14,673 bases of DNA. Source: Planctomycetota bacterium. GTDB lineage: Bacteria; Planctomycetota; PUPC01; JACPCR01. A program made the translations under genes and the position numbers. Below, one piece after another: positions 1 to 7,751 of this stretch (position 1 is the stretch's first letter; each line of letters begins with the position of its first letter). The notes under the pieces are model-generated. The model was not told the origin of the DNA and searched no databases. It worked only from the letters and a program-made list of their open reading frames with translations. The DNA lies in NCBI GenBank assembly GCA_030740295.1, contig JASLXP010000282.1, forward strand, positions 1 through 14,673, given 5' to 3'.

Positions 1-29
1 GGCTCACTATTGCCAGTTTCGTGAAGGTC

Positions 30-3000
30 TCAATCTTCAGTCCTGGTGGGGGCACCTTTAAGGCTGGCCAGGAACGCAACGAGGTCTCGCAGTTCTTCAC
101 GTGTCAAATAGGCAGTCAGACCATCTGGCATGATTGTGCCGAGCGAGGTCCTTTTGGCGATGGTCGACTTATGCACGGTGATGAGTTCGTTTGCCGCGAT
201 GTCACGGACTCTTGTGGTCTCTCTGTCCTGGCCTGTGACATAACCGGTGATCATGCGGCCGTCCTTCAGCAGCAGCATTGCCGCTTCAAATCCCTCCTTG
301 ATCTGTCGCCTGGGCCAGATGATCGATTCGATGATCAGCTCGGTCTGAAGCCCTGCACCAACCGCGGTCAGATCGGGGCCCCGGGCGTCCGGTCCGAGCT
401 GGTTGAGACCCTGGATCTGATGGCACGCGATGCAGCCGGTGAGGGACGCCTGAAACACCTTGCGGCCCGCAACCGCATCGCCTGACTGCTGCGCCTGCAG
501 GGCCAACTGATCGACGAAAGCCTTGCTGTACTTGACCACCCCACCAGGTTTTATGTCCATTGCCGACTGCAGCGCGGTCGCCAGCCTGGGATTGCTGAAA
601 CCTGCTGCGTTGAGGTAGCGAATGATCCGTTTTGCATCATCCGACGTGAGGGGAGTTTTCTTCATGGAATCGCGCATCGCATCCGCTGCGCCTTTGCGCT
701 GCATGAGGACAGCGAGGATGTCGGCAACTACATCGCCAGTTTTCAACTGCGCAATGAGCTTCAAGCCTTGTGACGCGGCCAGAGGCAGATCGATACGGCT
801 GAGTGCATCGAAGGCAGCGCGTCGCACCTCGGCCGGCTGTTGAGTAGAGGCAAAAGGAAGAACCTGCCTGACAGAACCTCCTGCATCAAGCTCAGCCAGC
901 GACCGGATGGCGGCGGCCCGGACCGGCGCCTTCTCGTCATCTCTTTCAAGAATGCTCCGCACCGATGAGGTGAGGGACTGCTGTCGCCACAGACCTGCCA
1001 GCCGCACTGCTGCGGCCTTTGCACTGGCATCCGCGCTGGTCATCATCCGGTGAAGTTGCGCGCTCGGATCACCGGACGGTTTGACCGGTCGGATCTCCAT
1101 AGCCCTGACAAGCATCCCCAACAGGCTTGGGTCTCGAATCGCTTCATCGAGAACGATCCGAAGATCGCCTGCGCCGCCAACACGCGCCAGAAGCTCGAAC
1201 AATTGGCGGCGTCCATCTTCTGTATTCGAATCGCTCTTGATAAGGCCGCGGACTTGCGCGCCCACATCGCGGCCGCCCAGAGCACGAAGCACAAAGATCA
1301 GGTGGTCTGCCTCCTCGAATCTGATTTCACCGGCGGCGAGGGCCGGACGCCAATGATGCGCCAGCGCGTGGGACGTCTGGGTCAGCGCGTAATCGATAAA
1401 TCGGTCCGTGACCAGGCTCGTGGCTTTTGCCGCCACAACCATGGATGCGGGCACAGGTATATCGCTGCAGGCCACGACGGCTTCAAGTCGCACGCGAGGA
1501 TGCTCATCTCTGACGCTTCGGTCGAGCAATGCCAGCGCGTTCTTCAGTCGGTCATGCCAACGTCCGACCACGCGTGTAGCGTAAGCGCGTGCCCGGTAGT
1601 CCTTGGCGGTCAGCAAGCGCTCGAGCAGGGGCAGGTTCACCACTTCGTGCGACTCGAAAACGCCGAGTGCTTCATACAAATGATGTTCGTGTCCGGGTGC
1701 GCTGCTGTCGAGCGTCTTGAGCCATTGGGTTGCAGCTCGGATTGCCTGTTCCGTGGGCATGTCCGCAAGACGCCGTTTAGCCTGATACCGGACCCAACGC
1801 CATTTCGACTTCAATTGTTCGCACAGTTCCGCTGCATTCATCATCGACAGCGCGGGAGGTCTGGCGGAGGGGCGACCTTTCGCTGCGACGCGCCAGACGC
1901 GCCCGTGTACCGTGTCACGGTTGGGATGACGAAACGATGCCTGGTAGTGGCCGATGATGGGGTTGAACCAGTCGGCTATATAAATTGCTCCGTCCGGGCC
2001 TGTCCGGATATCGACCGGCCGAAAAGCGTTGTGGGATGATTTCAGGAGTGGCGGCATGACCTCAAGCCGATGGCCGGCGCCGTCACGCTTTACTTGAAAG
2101 CGATCGATCATGCGGGCGTAGTATCCGGCGACCAGCAGATTGCCCTGGACGTCATCGGGCAGGTGGGGCGATTCGGCAAACTCGATGATCATTGCTTTGG
2201 AAGCCGTGTTGCCGATGTTCATCGCTCCGCCCCAGAAACTGTTGATGCGTTCCGTGCTTACCATCGTTGGCAGCAGTTCGCCCACGGTTCGCCCATTACT
2301 CTTTACGAAGGGCTCTCCCCAATTTCCAAAGGCGATCCCCCAGGGGTTGCCGCCTCCGCTTGTACGGCGGAACGCGTGCAGTTGAAGCTTGCGTGGCCGG
2401 AGGCGCCACGAGCCATGCTCGTTCAGCCGGACAATCCCCCAGGGCGTTTCCACCCGCGAGAAAGAGTGCAGGCCCTGGCAGAAATAGAGCTCGCCGCCGG
2501 GGCTCCAGGTCAGGGAGTTGATGTTCTGGTGCGTGTCGCCCGTTCCGAAACCGGTCAGCACCACACGGCGCGAATCTGCCTTACCGTCGCCGTCCGTATC
2601 GACAAGATGAAGCAACTCGGTGCCGTGTCCGATGTACACGCCGCCCGCGCCCAGGGCGAAACCGGTCGGCATGTTGAGCTTGTCTGCGAAAACGGTTCTC
2701 TTGTCGGCCCGCCCGTCTCCACTGGTGTCTTCGAGGATCAGCAATTTGTCGTCTGGATTGTCGCCGGGCTCGAGCTGCGGATAGGCCCAGGTACACAGCA
2801 CCCACAATCGGCCGGACGGATCCCAGCGCATGCAGATCGGGTTCGCAACACCGTCGGTCTCATCGGCAAACAGGTTGACCTGATACCCGTCGGTGACCGC
2901 GAACGAACGCAATTCCGACTCAACAGAGTTGTCTTTCTCCGGACTGGAAACGGACAGGCTTCGTTGAGCATCCACCTGACAAGTGAGGCATGCGGCAATC

Positions 3001-3035
3001 CATGAGATGACGAGCCACTTCATCATCAGAATCAT
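30..3035 (-). CDS. PVC-type membrane-bound dehydrogenase with HEAT-like repeats and C-terminal cytochrome c domain
   Basis: This is a 1001-residue exported protein. Residues 1-24 form a signal peptide; either signal peptidase I cuts after VDA, or IAAC (13-16) acts as a lipobox. Residues about 45-385 match the glucose/sorbosone-dehydrogenase-like propeller of PVC-type dehydrogenases, with two Asp-rich loops (DTSGDGRAD near 103 and DTDGDGKAD near 146). Residues about 395-830 are alpha-helical and HEAT-like. The C-terminal cytochrome c domain has CIACH at 868-872, binding haem through two Cys and His, and a likely axial Met969 in GTIMPDG. The family is thought to oxidise sugars or alcohols and pass electrons to the haem, but the substrate is unknown. 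The start overlaps the upstream stop as ATGA (3032-3035), with AAAGGA just upstream; Met4 or Met5 are possible alternative starts. It is the last gene of a coupled three-gene cassette. The family assignment is strong, the substrate is not known. Confidence 0.9.
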   Translation of the reverse strand: MILMMKWLVISWIAACLTCQVDAQRSLSVSSPEKDNSVESELRSFAVTDGYQVNLFADETDGVANPICMRWDPSGRLWVLCTWAYPQLEPGDNPDDKLLILEDTSGDGRADKRTVFADKLNMPTGFALGAGGVYIGHGTELLHLVDTDGDGKADSRRVVLTGFGTGDTHQNINSLTWSPGGELYFCQGLHSFSRVETPWGIVRLNEHGSWRLRPRKLQLHAFRRTSGGGNPWGIAFGNWGEPFVKSNGRTVGELLPTMVSTERINSFWGGAMNIGNTASKAMIIEFAESPHLPDDVQGNLLVAGYYARMIDRFQVKRDGAGHRLEVMPPLLKSSHNAFRPVDIRTGPDGAIYIADWFNPIIGHYQASFRHPNRDTVHGRVWRVAAKGRPSARPPALSMMNAAELCEQLKSKWRWVRYQAKRRLADMPTEQAIRAATQWLKTLDSSAPGHEHHLYEALGVFESHEVVNLPLLERLLTAKDYRARAYATRVVGRWHDRLKNALALLDRSVRDEHPRVRLEAVVACSDIPVPASMVVAAKATSLVTDRFIDYALTQTSHALAHHWRPALAAGEIRFEEADHLIFVLRALGGRDVGAQVRGLIKSDSNTEDGRRQLFELLARVGGAGDLRIVLDEAIRDPSLLGMLVRAMEIRPVKPSGDPSAQLHRMMTSADASAKAAAVRLAGLWRQQSLTSSVRSILERDDEKAPVRAAAIRSLAELDAGGSVRQVLPFASTQQPAEVRRAAFDALSRIDLPLAASQGLKLIAQLKTGDVVADILAVLMQRKGAADAMRDSMKKTPLTSDDAKRIIRYLNAAGFSNPRLATALQSAMDIKPGGVVKYSKAFVDQLALQAQQSGDAVAGRKVFQASLTGCIACHQIQGLNQLGPDARGPDLTAVGAGLQTELIIESIIWPRRQIKEGFEAAMLLLKDGRMITGYVTGQDRETTRVRDIAANELITVHKSTIAKRTSLGTIMPDGLTAYLTREELRDLVAFLASLKGAPTRTED

Positions 3036-3745
3036 TTGTCCTTTGCATCGCGTTGGAGATTCGAACGAATCCAGCGTGCGAGGGTGCCGCTGCCGCGCCC
3101 GTATCCCCCGGGCAGTGGGACGAGGTCGCGAGTCTGGATTCTCGGCGGCTGTCCCCAGTGCTGAGGATAGGGTTTGCCATTCGGGGCTTTGTAGACCTTC
3201 CCGGTCTTTGCGCCGCCGGCCGCGCCCAGGGCGATGCTGGAGATGGTTACCCCCTTCGTAGGAGCGTCGTCTGCGATCCGGGTATCGACAGTGAAGCAGG
3301 AACGAAGCAGGCCCTGTTTATCGAATCGAACATAACGCCGTTCGTGTTGCGGCAGTTTGCGTTTCACCACCTGGCCGGCCTGGACGTAGAGCTCATCCAG
3401 TGTCTTCAGTGGCGCGCCCTTCTTATGCGTGCCGAGGTCCTTACCTTTTTCGGACCATGTTTCGCCCTGCGGCTGCTTCTGGCCAGGCTGCACCAGTACA
3501 GGTTGATTGCTGAAGGCGCGGTAGCGTCTTTCCACTACCTTGTTGTTCTGCACGAGGATCTGGGTCTCGTGGCCAAAGCCCGTGAAGCTCGACCATCTGA
3601 TTTTATACGAGTAGTTGCCGCCGCACTTCTGTTTCAGTTTCAGCCACTTTTGCTGGCTCGCCTGTAATTTGGCCTGGTCGTCAGCGGCCTGGGCGCCGGT
3701 CATGGCGAATGTAGCGGACAGCACGATCAGGATTCGTTTAATCAT
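3032..3745 (-). CDS. Small secreted protein, DUF6174-like
   Basis: This is a 237-residue protein with a clear signal peptide: positively charged start, hydrophobic core, cleavage after AQA at residue 20. Residues about 28-172 follow the layout I associate with DUF6174: a 'W...NYSYKIRW' strand, a strand ending 'NNKVVERRY', a helix around TLDELY (115-120), and 'D-x-RIADD' (154-160) ahead of a final strand. Residues about 176-237 form a separate Gly/Pro-rich tail with HWGQPP, QTRD, LPGGYGRGSGTL and a terminal helix. I believe this tail block recurs in secreted planctomycete and verrucomicrobial proteins, but that is from memory. The start is well supported: GGAGG lies 4 nt upstream, inside the preceding gene, which this gene overlaps by 8 nt. 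Its stop overlaps the next start by 4 nt. Its position between an SGNH-like protein and a cytochrome dehydrogenase suggests a periplasmic accessory role. Molecular function is unknown. Confidence 0.8.
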   Translation of the reverse strand: MIKRILIVLSATFAMTGAQAADDQAKLQASQQKWLKLKQKCGGNYSYKIRWSSFTGFGHETQILVQNNKVVERRYRAFSNQPVLVQPGQKQPQGETWSEKGKDLGTHKKGAPLKTLDELYVQAGQVVKRKLPQHERRYVRFDKQGLLRSCFTVDTRIADDAPTKGVTISSIALGAAGGAKTGKVYKAPNGKPYPQHWGQPPRIQTRDLVPLPGGYGRGSGTLARWIRSNLQRDAKDK

Positions 3746-5984
3746 CTTTCCTCCAGTTCTTCAGGATGCGGTAAATGGCGTCGTCAGCTTTCTTGATGCG
3801 CAACGACAGACCTTCGACTTCTTGCGGGAACCAACGGATCTTGTGGTTTCGGTGATCGCGACTGCTGGGAACGTGCTGCCGGTTGCCGGAAAGGAAGGCC
3901 CAGTTTGTCGGCCGCCAGTAACGGTACCAGTTTTCATTCTTCAGGAGGACGGCCTGGCGAAGCGCCTCCGCGGACGCAGGCTGAAGCTTCTCTCCTGCGT
4001 CGGCCAGTTGGATATCCGGCACTGTGCCGGAATAGCCGAGAGCTTTTGCGAACACCTTCGCCACCAACCAGTGACCGCGAGGGGAGAGATGAATTCCGTT
4101 TCGAGTCAACGGCTTCGATTCCTGGCGAGACTGAAGCTCTGAGAACAGATCCACGACCGGGCACTTCTTCTGCTGGCCGATCTTCTTAATCGCATTTGCG
4201 TAAGAAGCCAGGGCTTTATCCCGCTTTGCGATATCGATGCCAAGTTTCAGCGGGTCTTCGGCGGGCAGAGGCGTGACCAGCACGATGGTTCCAGCGTACT
4301 GCGAGAGTTGTTCGATTTGGCTCGTGCAGGCTTCTGCAAATGCGTCGACGCTATCCGGACCTTCGATCGCTTCGCTCTGCCCCATCCAGACGATGGCTGT
4401 GTCCGCAGCAATTTCCTGACGGCGATCCGCGCCTGGATTGGCGTAGAAATTCCGAGGGCGCTGCTGCAAGAAGACCGTGTCCGCCTGCCAGGCCATGTTA
4501 CGCAGGCGAACTCGATGCTGAGGATGAGCCGCAACGAGCAACGATTCGAGACAGCCGTTCCGATCGCATTCCAGCGCGTTGGTGCCGCCCACGATGATGA
4601 TCGTCATGTCATCCTGAATGGTGAAGCGGCCATTGCTCGAAGGGGGCTTTGCAGGGCGTACCAGAGGGCGTACCAGAGCCGAGCCTGCGGCCGGCTCGAC
4701 AGGCTTGGCTGCGGGCTGCTGTTCCGTGAGGATTGGGCCCAGGCCGATCGACTTGAGATTCGTGCCTGGCTTGAATCGCCATTCGCCCGCCAGTGGAATC
4801 GGTTTGCCCTCCGGCGGCCTGAGTCTCAGTTGTGCCGGGCTACCGGCGAATCCGCCGCTCCAGCCATGGTCCATCACGCGCACGGCGATGAGATTGCGGC
4901 CGGCTTTGACAAGCTCTTTCGGCACGGCGTAAAGACGGGGCGTTCTCCAATGTCCATAGTTCTCGATGCCGCCGACGCGTTTTCCGTTGAACCAGGTCGT
5001 ATCCATGTCGTCGATCGGCCCAAGCTCCAGCACGAGTTTCTTGCCGGCAAGTTCCGCAGGTATCTCGACCCAACGGCGAAACCAGACCGTCCCGTCGAAA
5101 GCCTTCAGCGGGCCCGATTCCCAGTGACGGGGGAGGGACATGGTCCGCCAGCCCGATTCGTTCATTTCAATGGCCCACCACGGCGGTTTGCCCAGGCCGG
5201 AATCCGCGGCGTCCAGCTTCTTTCGCCACTGATCGATTGGGAGACGAGCAGGCTCGATCTGCGCGACGGCAGGTTTAGCCGCTGGCCTTGAGGCCTCCTT
5301 CTTGATCAAGCGCTCGGTGAGCTGCTTTTCGTTCATGCCGGCCAGCTCGATCTTTGGATTATGCTCGAGCTTTACGATGCGGTACTGCACGGTCTGGGGC
5401 GGCCCCGAGTGAATCTGAAATGCGATCTTCCCGGACAACTCGCCCAGCGGATCTTCCAGTGCCACGCACAGCTTACCGTTGAGTGCGGTCCAGATTCGGT
5501 GACCTGTCGCGAGAATTTCATAGCGATTCCAGTCACCTTGCTTGATAGCCCCCACCGCGTTGTTGTTCCAATCCAGCTTACCCCGTCCATGCTCGTGATA
5601 AAGCTTGCCCCATACGCCCGCCCCAACGTCAGCCTGATAGCCCAGGGCCTGGCCGTGTCTGTTTATCGGCCTGGAGCGAAACTGAATCCCGGCGTTGCGA
5701 TTGCCCGGCGTGAGTTTCACATCCACACTAAGGTAGAAGTCCTTCACCTCATCTTTGGACCAGATGAACTCGTTCCTTGCGACCTTCTGGTCGGAATGGC
5801 CAACAATCGCGCCATCCTTGACCGACCAGAAGCCGTCGTTGCCCAACCAGCCGGTGAGGTCTTTCCTGTTGAAGAAACTGTCACCTGCATTCTGCCCTGC
5901 CGGCCGAATTTCTTCGGACGCAGCCGGAGAGGAAAAAATGGATGCGATCGCTAGAAGGAAGAATGATGATCTGCGGTCTGACAT
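3738..5984 (-). CDS. Secreted multidomain protein: DUF1080, GH2-like jelly roll, degenerate SGNH hydrolase-like domain
   Basis: From the ATG at 5984 the protein has 748 residues. A TTG seven codons upstream is open, but the ATG gives a normal signal peptide (MSDRRSSFFLLA..., cut near AAS-EE) and has GGTGGAG about 12 nt upstream. Residues about 37-206 are a DUF1080 domain (3-keto-disaccharide hydrolase / LamG-like fold; 'DLTGWLG', 'GNRNAGIQFRSR'). Residues about 250-395 resemble the beta-galactosidase-like jelly roll of sialate O-acetylesterases ('VWFRRWVEIP', 'GPIDDMDTTWFNGKRVGG'). After a Pro/Ala-rich linker, residues about 457-650 have the SGNH-hydrolase layout, and the tail has 'YRYWRPTNWAFL'. 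The usual catalytic blocks are altered: GGT instead of GDS near 466, Gln536 where Asn is expected, and NGIHL (629-633) instead of DGxHL; only the His is kept. Carbohydrate binding looks likely and esterase activity doubtful. It is the first gene of the coupled cassette. Confidence 0.85.
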   Translation of the reverse strand: MSDRRSSFFLLAIASIFSSPAASEEIRPAGQNAGDSFFNRKDLTGWLGNDGFWSVKDGAIVGHSDQKVARNEFIWSKDEVKDFYLSVDVKLTPGNRNAGIQFRSRPINRHGQALGYQADVGAGVWGKLYHEHGRGKLDWNNNAVGAIKQGDWNRYEILATGHRIWTALNGKLCVALEDPLGELSGKIAFQIHSGPPQTVQYRIVKLEHNPKIELAGMNEKQLTERLIKKEASRPAAKPAVAQIEPARLPIDQWRKKLDAADSGLGKPPWWAIEMNESGWRTMSLPRHWESGPLKAFDGTVWFRRWVEIPAELAGKKLVLELGPIDDMDTTWFNGKRVGGIENYGHWRTPRLYAVPKELVKAGRNLIAVRVMDHGWSGGFAGSPAQLRLRPPEGKPIPLAGEWRFKPGTNLKSIGLGPILTEQQPAAKPVEPAAGSALVRPLVRPAKPPSSNGRFTIQDDMTIIIVGGTNALECDRNGCLESLLVAAHPQHRVRLRNMAWQADTVFLQQRPRNFYANPGADRRQEIAADTAIVWMGQSEAIEGPDSVDAFAEACTSQIEQLSQYAGTIVLVTPLPAEDPLKLGIDIAKRDKALASYANAIKKIGQQKKCPVVDLFSELQSRQESKPLTRNGIHLSPRGHWLVAKVFAKALGYSGTVPDIQLADAGEKLQPASAEALRQAVLLKNENWYRYWRPTNWAFLSGNRQHVPSSRDHRNHKIRWFPQEVEGLSLRIKKADDAIYRILKNWRKDD
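3750..3754 (-). promoter_or_regulatory. Shine-Dalgarno site for the DUF6174-like gene, inside the upstream coding region
   Basis: On the minus strand this reads GGAGG, 4 nt before the ATG at 3745, in the last codons of the SGNH-like gene. A strong site combined with an 8-nt gene overlap supports coupled translation. Confidence 0.7.
4654..4677. repeat. 12-bp perfect tandem duplication inside the SGNH-like gene
   Basis: The 12-mer GGGCGTACCAGA occurs twice in direct succession (4654-4665 and 4666-4677). It is in frame and produces LVRPLVRP in the Pro-rich linker of the minus-strand protein, before the SGNH-like domain. This looks like a slippage duplication tolerated in a flexible linker. Confidence 0.9.
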
Positions 5985-5996
5985 TTTCGAGTTGAA

Positions 5997-6003
5997 CTCC
6001 ACC
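5997..6003 (-). promoter_or_regulatory. Ribosome binding site deciding the start of the SGNH-like gene
   Basis: On the minus strand this reads GGTGGAG. Its GGAG core ends 12 nt before the ATG at 5984, which leads directly into a signal peptide. The upstream TTG at 6003-6005 overlaps this site, which argues against TTG as the start. Confidence 0.5.
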
Positions 6004-6012
6004 AAGCGTTAT

Positions 6013-6031
6013 GCCCATCGTAACGACGGGC
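6013..6031 (-). promoter_or_regulatory. GC-rich hairpin in the leader of the three-gene cassette (128-bp intergenic region 6006-6133)
   Basis: As minus-strand RNA, GCCCGUCG-UUA-CGAUGGGC forms eight consecutive pairs (one G-U) with a three-base loop. It ends about 28 nt before the ATG at 5984 and just upstream of the GGTGGAG site. There is no U-run after it, so it is not an obvious terminator. It could modulate initiation or be chance in GC-rich DNA. The rest of the 128-bp gap holds only a weak 5-bp hairpin (6075-6090) and no convincing promoter or terminator. Confidence 0.25.
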
Positions 6032-6133
6032 TGCCAGCTTGCCGTCAACTGCTACCCGAATTGAAAGACGAAGAAGCTCGTCAATGAGCTCCTGGATCTG
6101 CCGCCAACGAGTTGGATATCAGCCTGCACCAAT

Positions 6134-7696
6134 TCAAATCAGCCCAGAATGACTGACCAGACTTTCTATCTTTTCCTGGGGAAATAAGAAGAATGGATAG
6201 TTGCGGCCCTCCAGGATGGATTTCTGTTTTCGAACGGCGAGTGCGGAGGACAGCTTTGATTCCATGCTCTCTTTCAGTCCCGGCGAGCTCACCATCATTT
6301 CTTCGTTCAGTTTTTTCACTCGCAGGAATCCCTGGTAGCGCTCTGCCCTGGTGCGTTCGGGCATGCTTTCAAGAATCTGATTCTTCTCAGCAAGCTTCGC
6401 CTGGAATCTTTCGGAGTGCAGCAGGCCGGATGAAACGTAGCGATCGGGGTTGTAGCTCACATCGCGGGCTTGGTATCGGAGTTTATCCACGTCTTCGCTT
6501 CCGCTGACTACCGCTTCCGTGGGCAGATGTACCGTCGCGCTCGAGACCGCGTAGATGGGGGCCTCGATGCCGAAAAAGTTTTCGATGATGGTGTCCGTCA
6601 CGATGTCGTACTTGCCGCCGCCGACGCCATGGATGAAAAGGTCGGCGCAGAACAATCTGAAATACATAGTCGTGGTCAACGCTCGTGAACGGAGACAAAA
6701 AGTATCACCAAATGCGTCTTTCAAAAGCGAAGCCTGTTCGGCCGGTTCCAGCGAAAAATCGATCGTATGAATCGGCCTTCCCTCATAGAGCAGATGGCAT
6801 TTTTCGCTTTCCGCTCGAACCCTCAAAGGAAGACGAGGGCTGCCTTTTCGCCAGAGCCAGAAAGGTGTCTCGTCCGTTTCAAGGTCCGGCAGAGGATTTG
6901 CCTTTGAGCGTATGCCGTGCTGTTGCCGGTATTCGCCGAGAGCTTCGTTGTAATGCTTCTGAAAATCGGCGAGTGCCGTGATGATATGAATGAAGAAGTG
7001 CAGGAAAGGGTCCATCGATTCCACCGTGCCGAGCAGAAATTCGACATTGTCGATGCCGTGCTCCTGTTCGTATCTCTTACGCAGCCTGGTGGTGGCTATG
7101 GCGAGATTGGGGGCTCCCCTGTCGAGACGACCGAGAAACGTCTCGAGAGCGTGCTTCAAATGTGCATCGAGGTCTAAAGCGGCGGCGGCACTCTCGATAG
7201 AAGCAAAGTCAGTGTGCTCTTCGAGCAGGCAGTCGGCCGTCGCGAGTTCCTGTGCGTTGATGAGGAATTGGATTTCTCGTTCCTGGATCGAGTCATCGAC
7301 AATCTGCGGGAAGCGGATACCAGGCACGCCGCAGGTGTCACTGTCGACGACCATGTTCATGCCGATGGCGCCGGTGGCAGCGGCAAGATGGGCGGTGAGG
7401 AAGTTCTTGAACCAGACGCCCGGATGAAAAAATTCGGCCTGATGGCCGGTCATGACGATCGGCGCATCGGTATTGAATTCCTGATCCCCCCCACCGATGT
7501 CGGAATGGATGGCGGCGTGGATGGCGGCGTCTCTTGTCTGCGAACGGAGCCCCTGGAACGGCTGGCCGTTGACTCGGATGTCAACGTTGCGGAGCAGTTG
7601 GCTGTTTCTTTCGACAATGCCTGGCAGATCCTCGAGCGGCGGCTCGATCAGAGCCTCCTCGTCGTTCGTGGGTACGCGATAGGTGTCCTTACGCAT
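6134..7696 (-). CDS. Cytoplasmic protein of unknown function with faint BshC-like features
   Basis: From the ATG at 7696 the protein has 520 residues and no signal peptide or membrane segment. The open frame extends 33 codons further up, but those codons overlap the end of the upstream gene and look like low-quality sequence; at 7696 an AGAAG lies about 8 nt upstream and the protein starts MRKDTYRVP. Notable blocks are VMTGHQAEFFHPGVWFKN (residues 81-98) followed by a hydrophobic helix and strand, FIHGVGGGKYD (354-364), a charged helical stretch at about 425-490, and RNYPFFLFP (498-506) near the end. The TGHQ...K block, the length and a C-terminal 'LFP' remind me of BshC, the cysteine-adding enzyme of bacillithiol synthesis, where VTGQQ...GPLYT..K occupies the same place. 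This is a weak, remote resemblance; no other bacillithiol gene is present. It follows the large exported protein gene by 55 bp, so co-transcription is plausible. Confidence 0.75.
   Translation of the reverse strand: MRKDTYRVPTNDEEALIEPPLEDLPGIVERNSQLLRNVDIRVNGQPFQGLRSQTRDAAIHAAIHSDIGGGDQEFNTDAPIVMTGHQAEFFHPGVWFKNFLTAHLAAATGAIGMNMVVDSDTCGVPGIRFPQIVDDSIQEREIQFLINAQELATADCLLEEHTDFASIESAAAALDLDAHLKHALETFLGRLDRGAPNLAIATTRLRKRYEQEHGIDNVEFLLGTVESMDPFLHFFIHIITALADFQKHYNEALGEYRQQHGIRSKANPLPDLETDETPFWLWRKGSPRLPLRVRAESEKCHLLYEGRPIHTIDFSLEPAEQASLLKDAFGDTFCLRSRALTTTMYFRLFCADLFIHGVGGGKYDIVTDTIIENFFGIEAPIYAVSSATVHLPTEAVVSGSEDVDKLRYQARDVSYNPDRYVSSGLLHSERFQAKLAEKNQILESMPERTRAERYQGFLRVKKLNEEMMVSSPGLKESMESKLSSALAVRKQKSILEGRNYPFFLFPQEKIESLVSHSGLI
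7507..7530. repeat. 12-bp perfect tandem duplication inside the BshC-like gene
   Basis: GGATGGCGGCGT occurs twice in direct succession (7507-7518 and 7519-7530). It is in frame and gives AAIHAAIH in the N-terminal part of the minus-strand protein, about 20 residues before the TGHQ block. Confidence 0.9.
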
Positions 7697-7751
7697 ATGA
7701 ATATCTTCTTTTGGCTTGCATGGCCACGCCATCGATGAAGGGGCTTGGCCT

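Noticed and set aside
1..29. Sequence before the stop codon of the PVC dehydrogenase gene
   Set aside because: It is too short to show a gene, terminator or repeat; nothing can be supported.
1050..3005. Long plus-strand open frames (about 329 and 311 codons) opposite the PVC dehydrogenase gene
   Set aside because: They lie wholly antisense to a gene with clear family motifs, their translations are low-complexity in Arg, Pro and Ala with no recognisable domain, and such frames are common in GC-rich DNA.
4308..5291. A 327-codon plus-strand open frame opposite the SGNH-like gene
   Set aside because: It is antisense to well-supported DUF1080, jelly-roll and SGNH-like domains and has no recognisable motif.
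6075..6090. Hairpin AGCTC...GAGCT as a terminator after the BshC-like gene
   Set aside because: It has a five-pair stem and no T-run on either strand, so it is within chance expectation.
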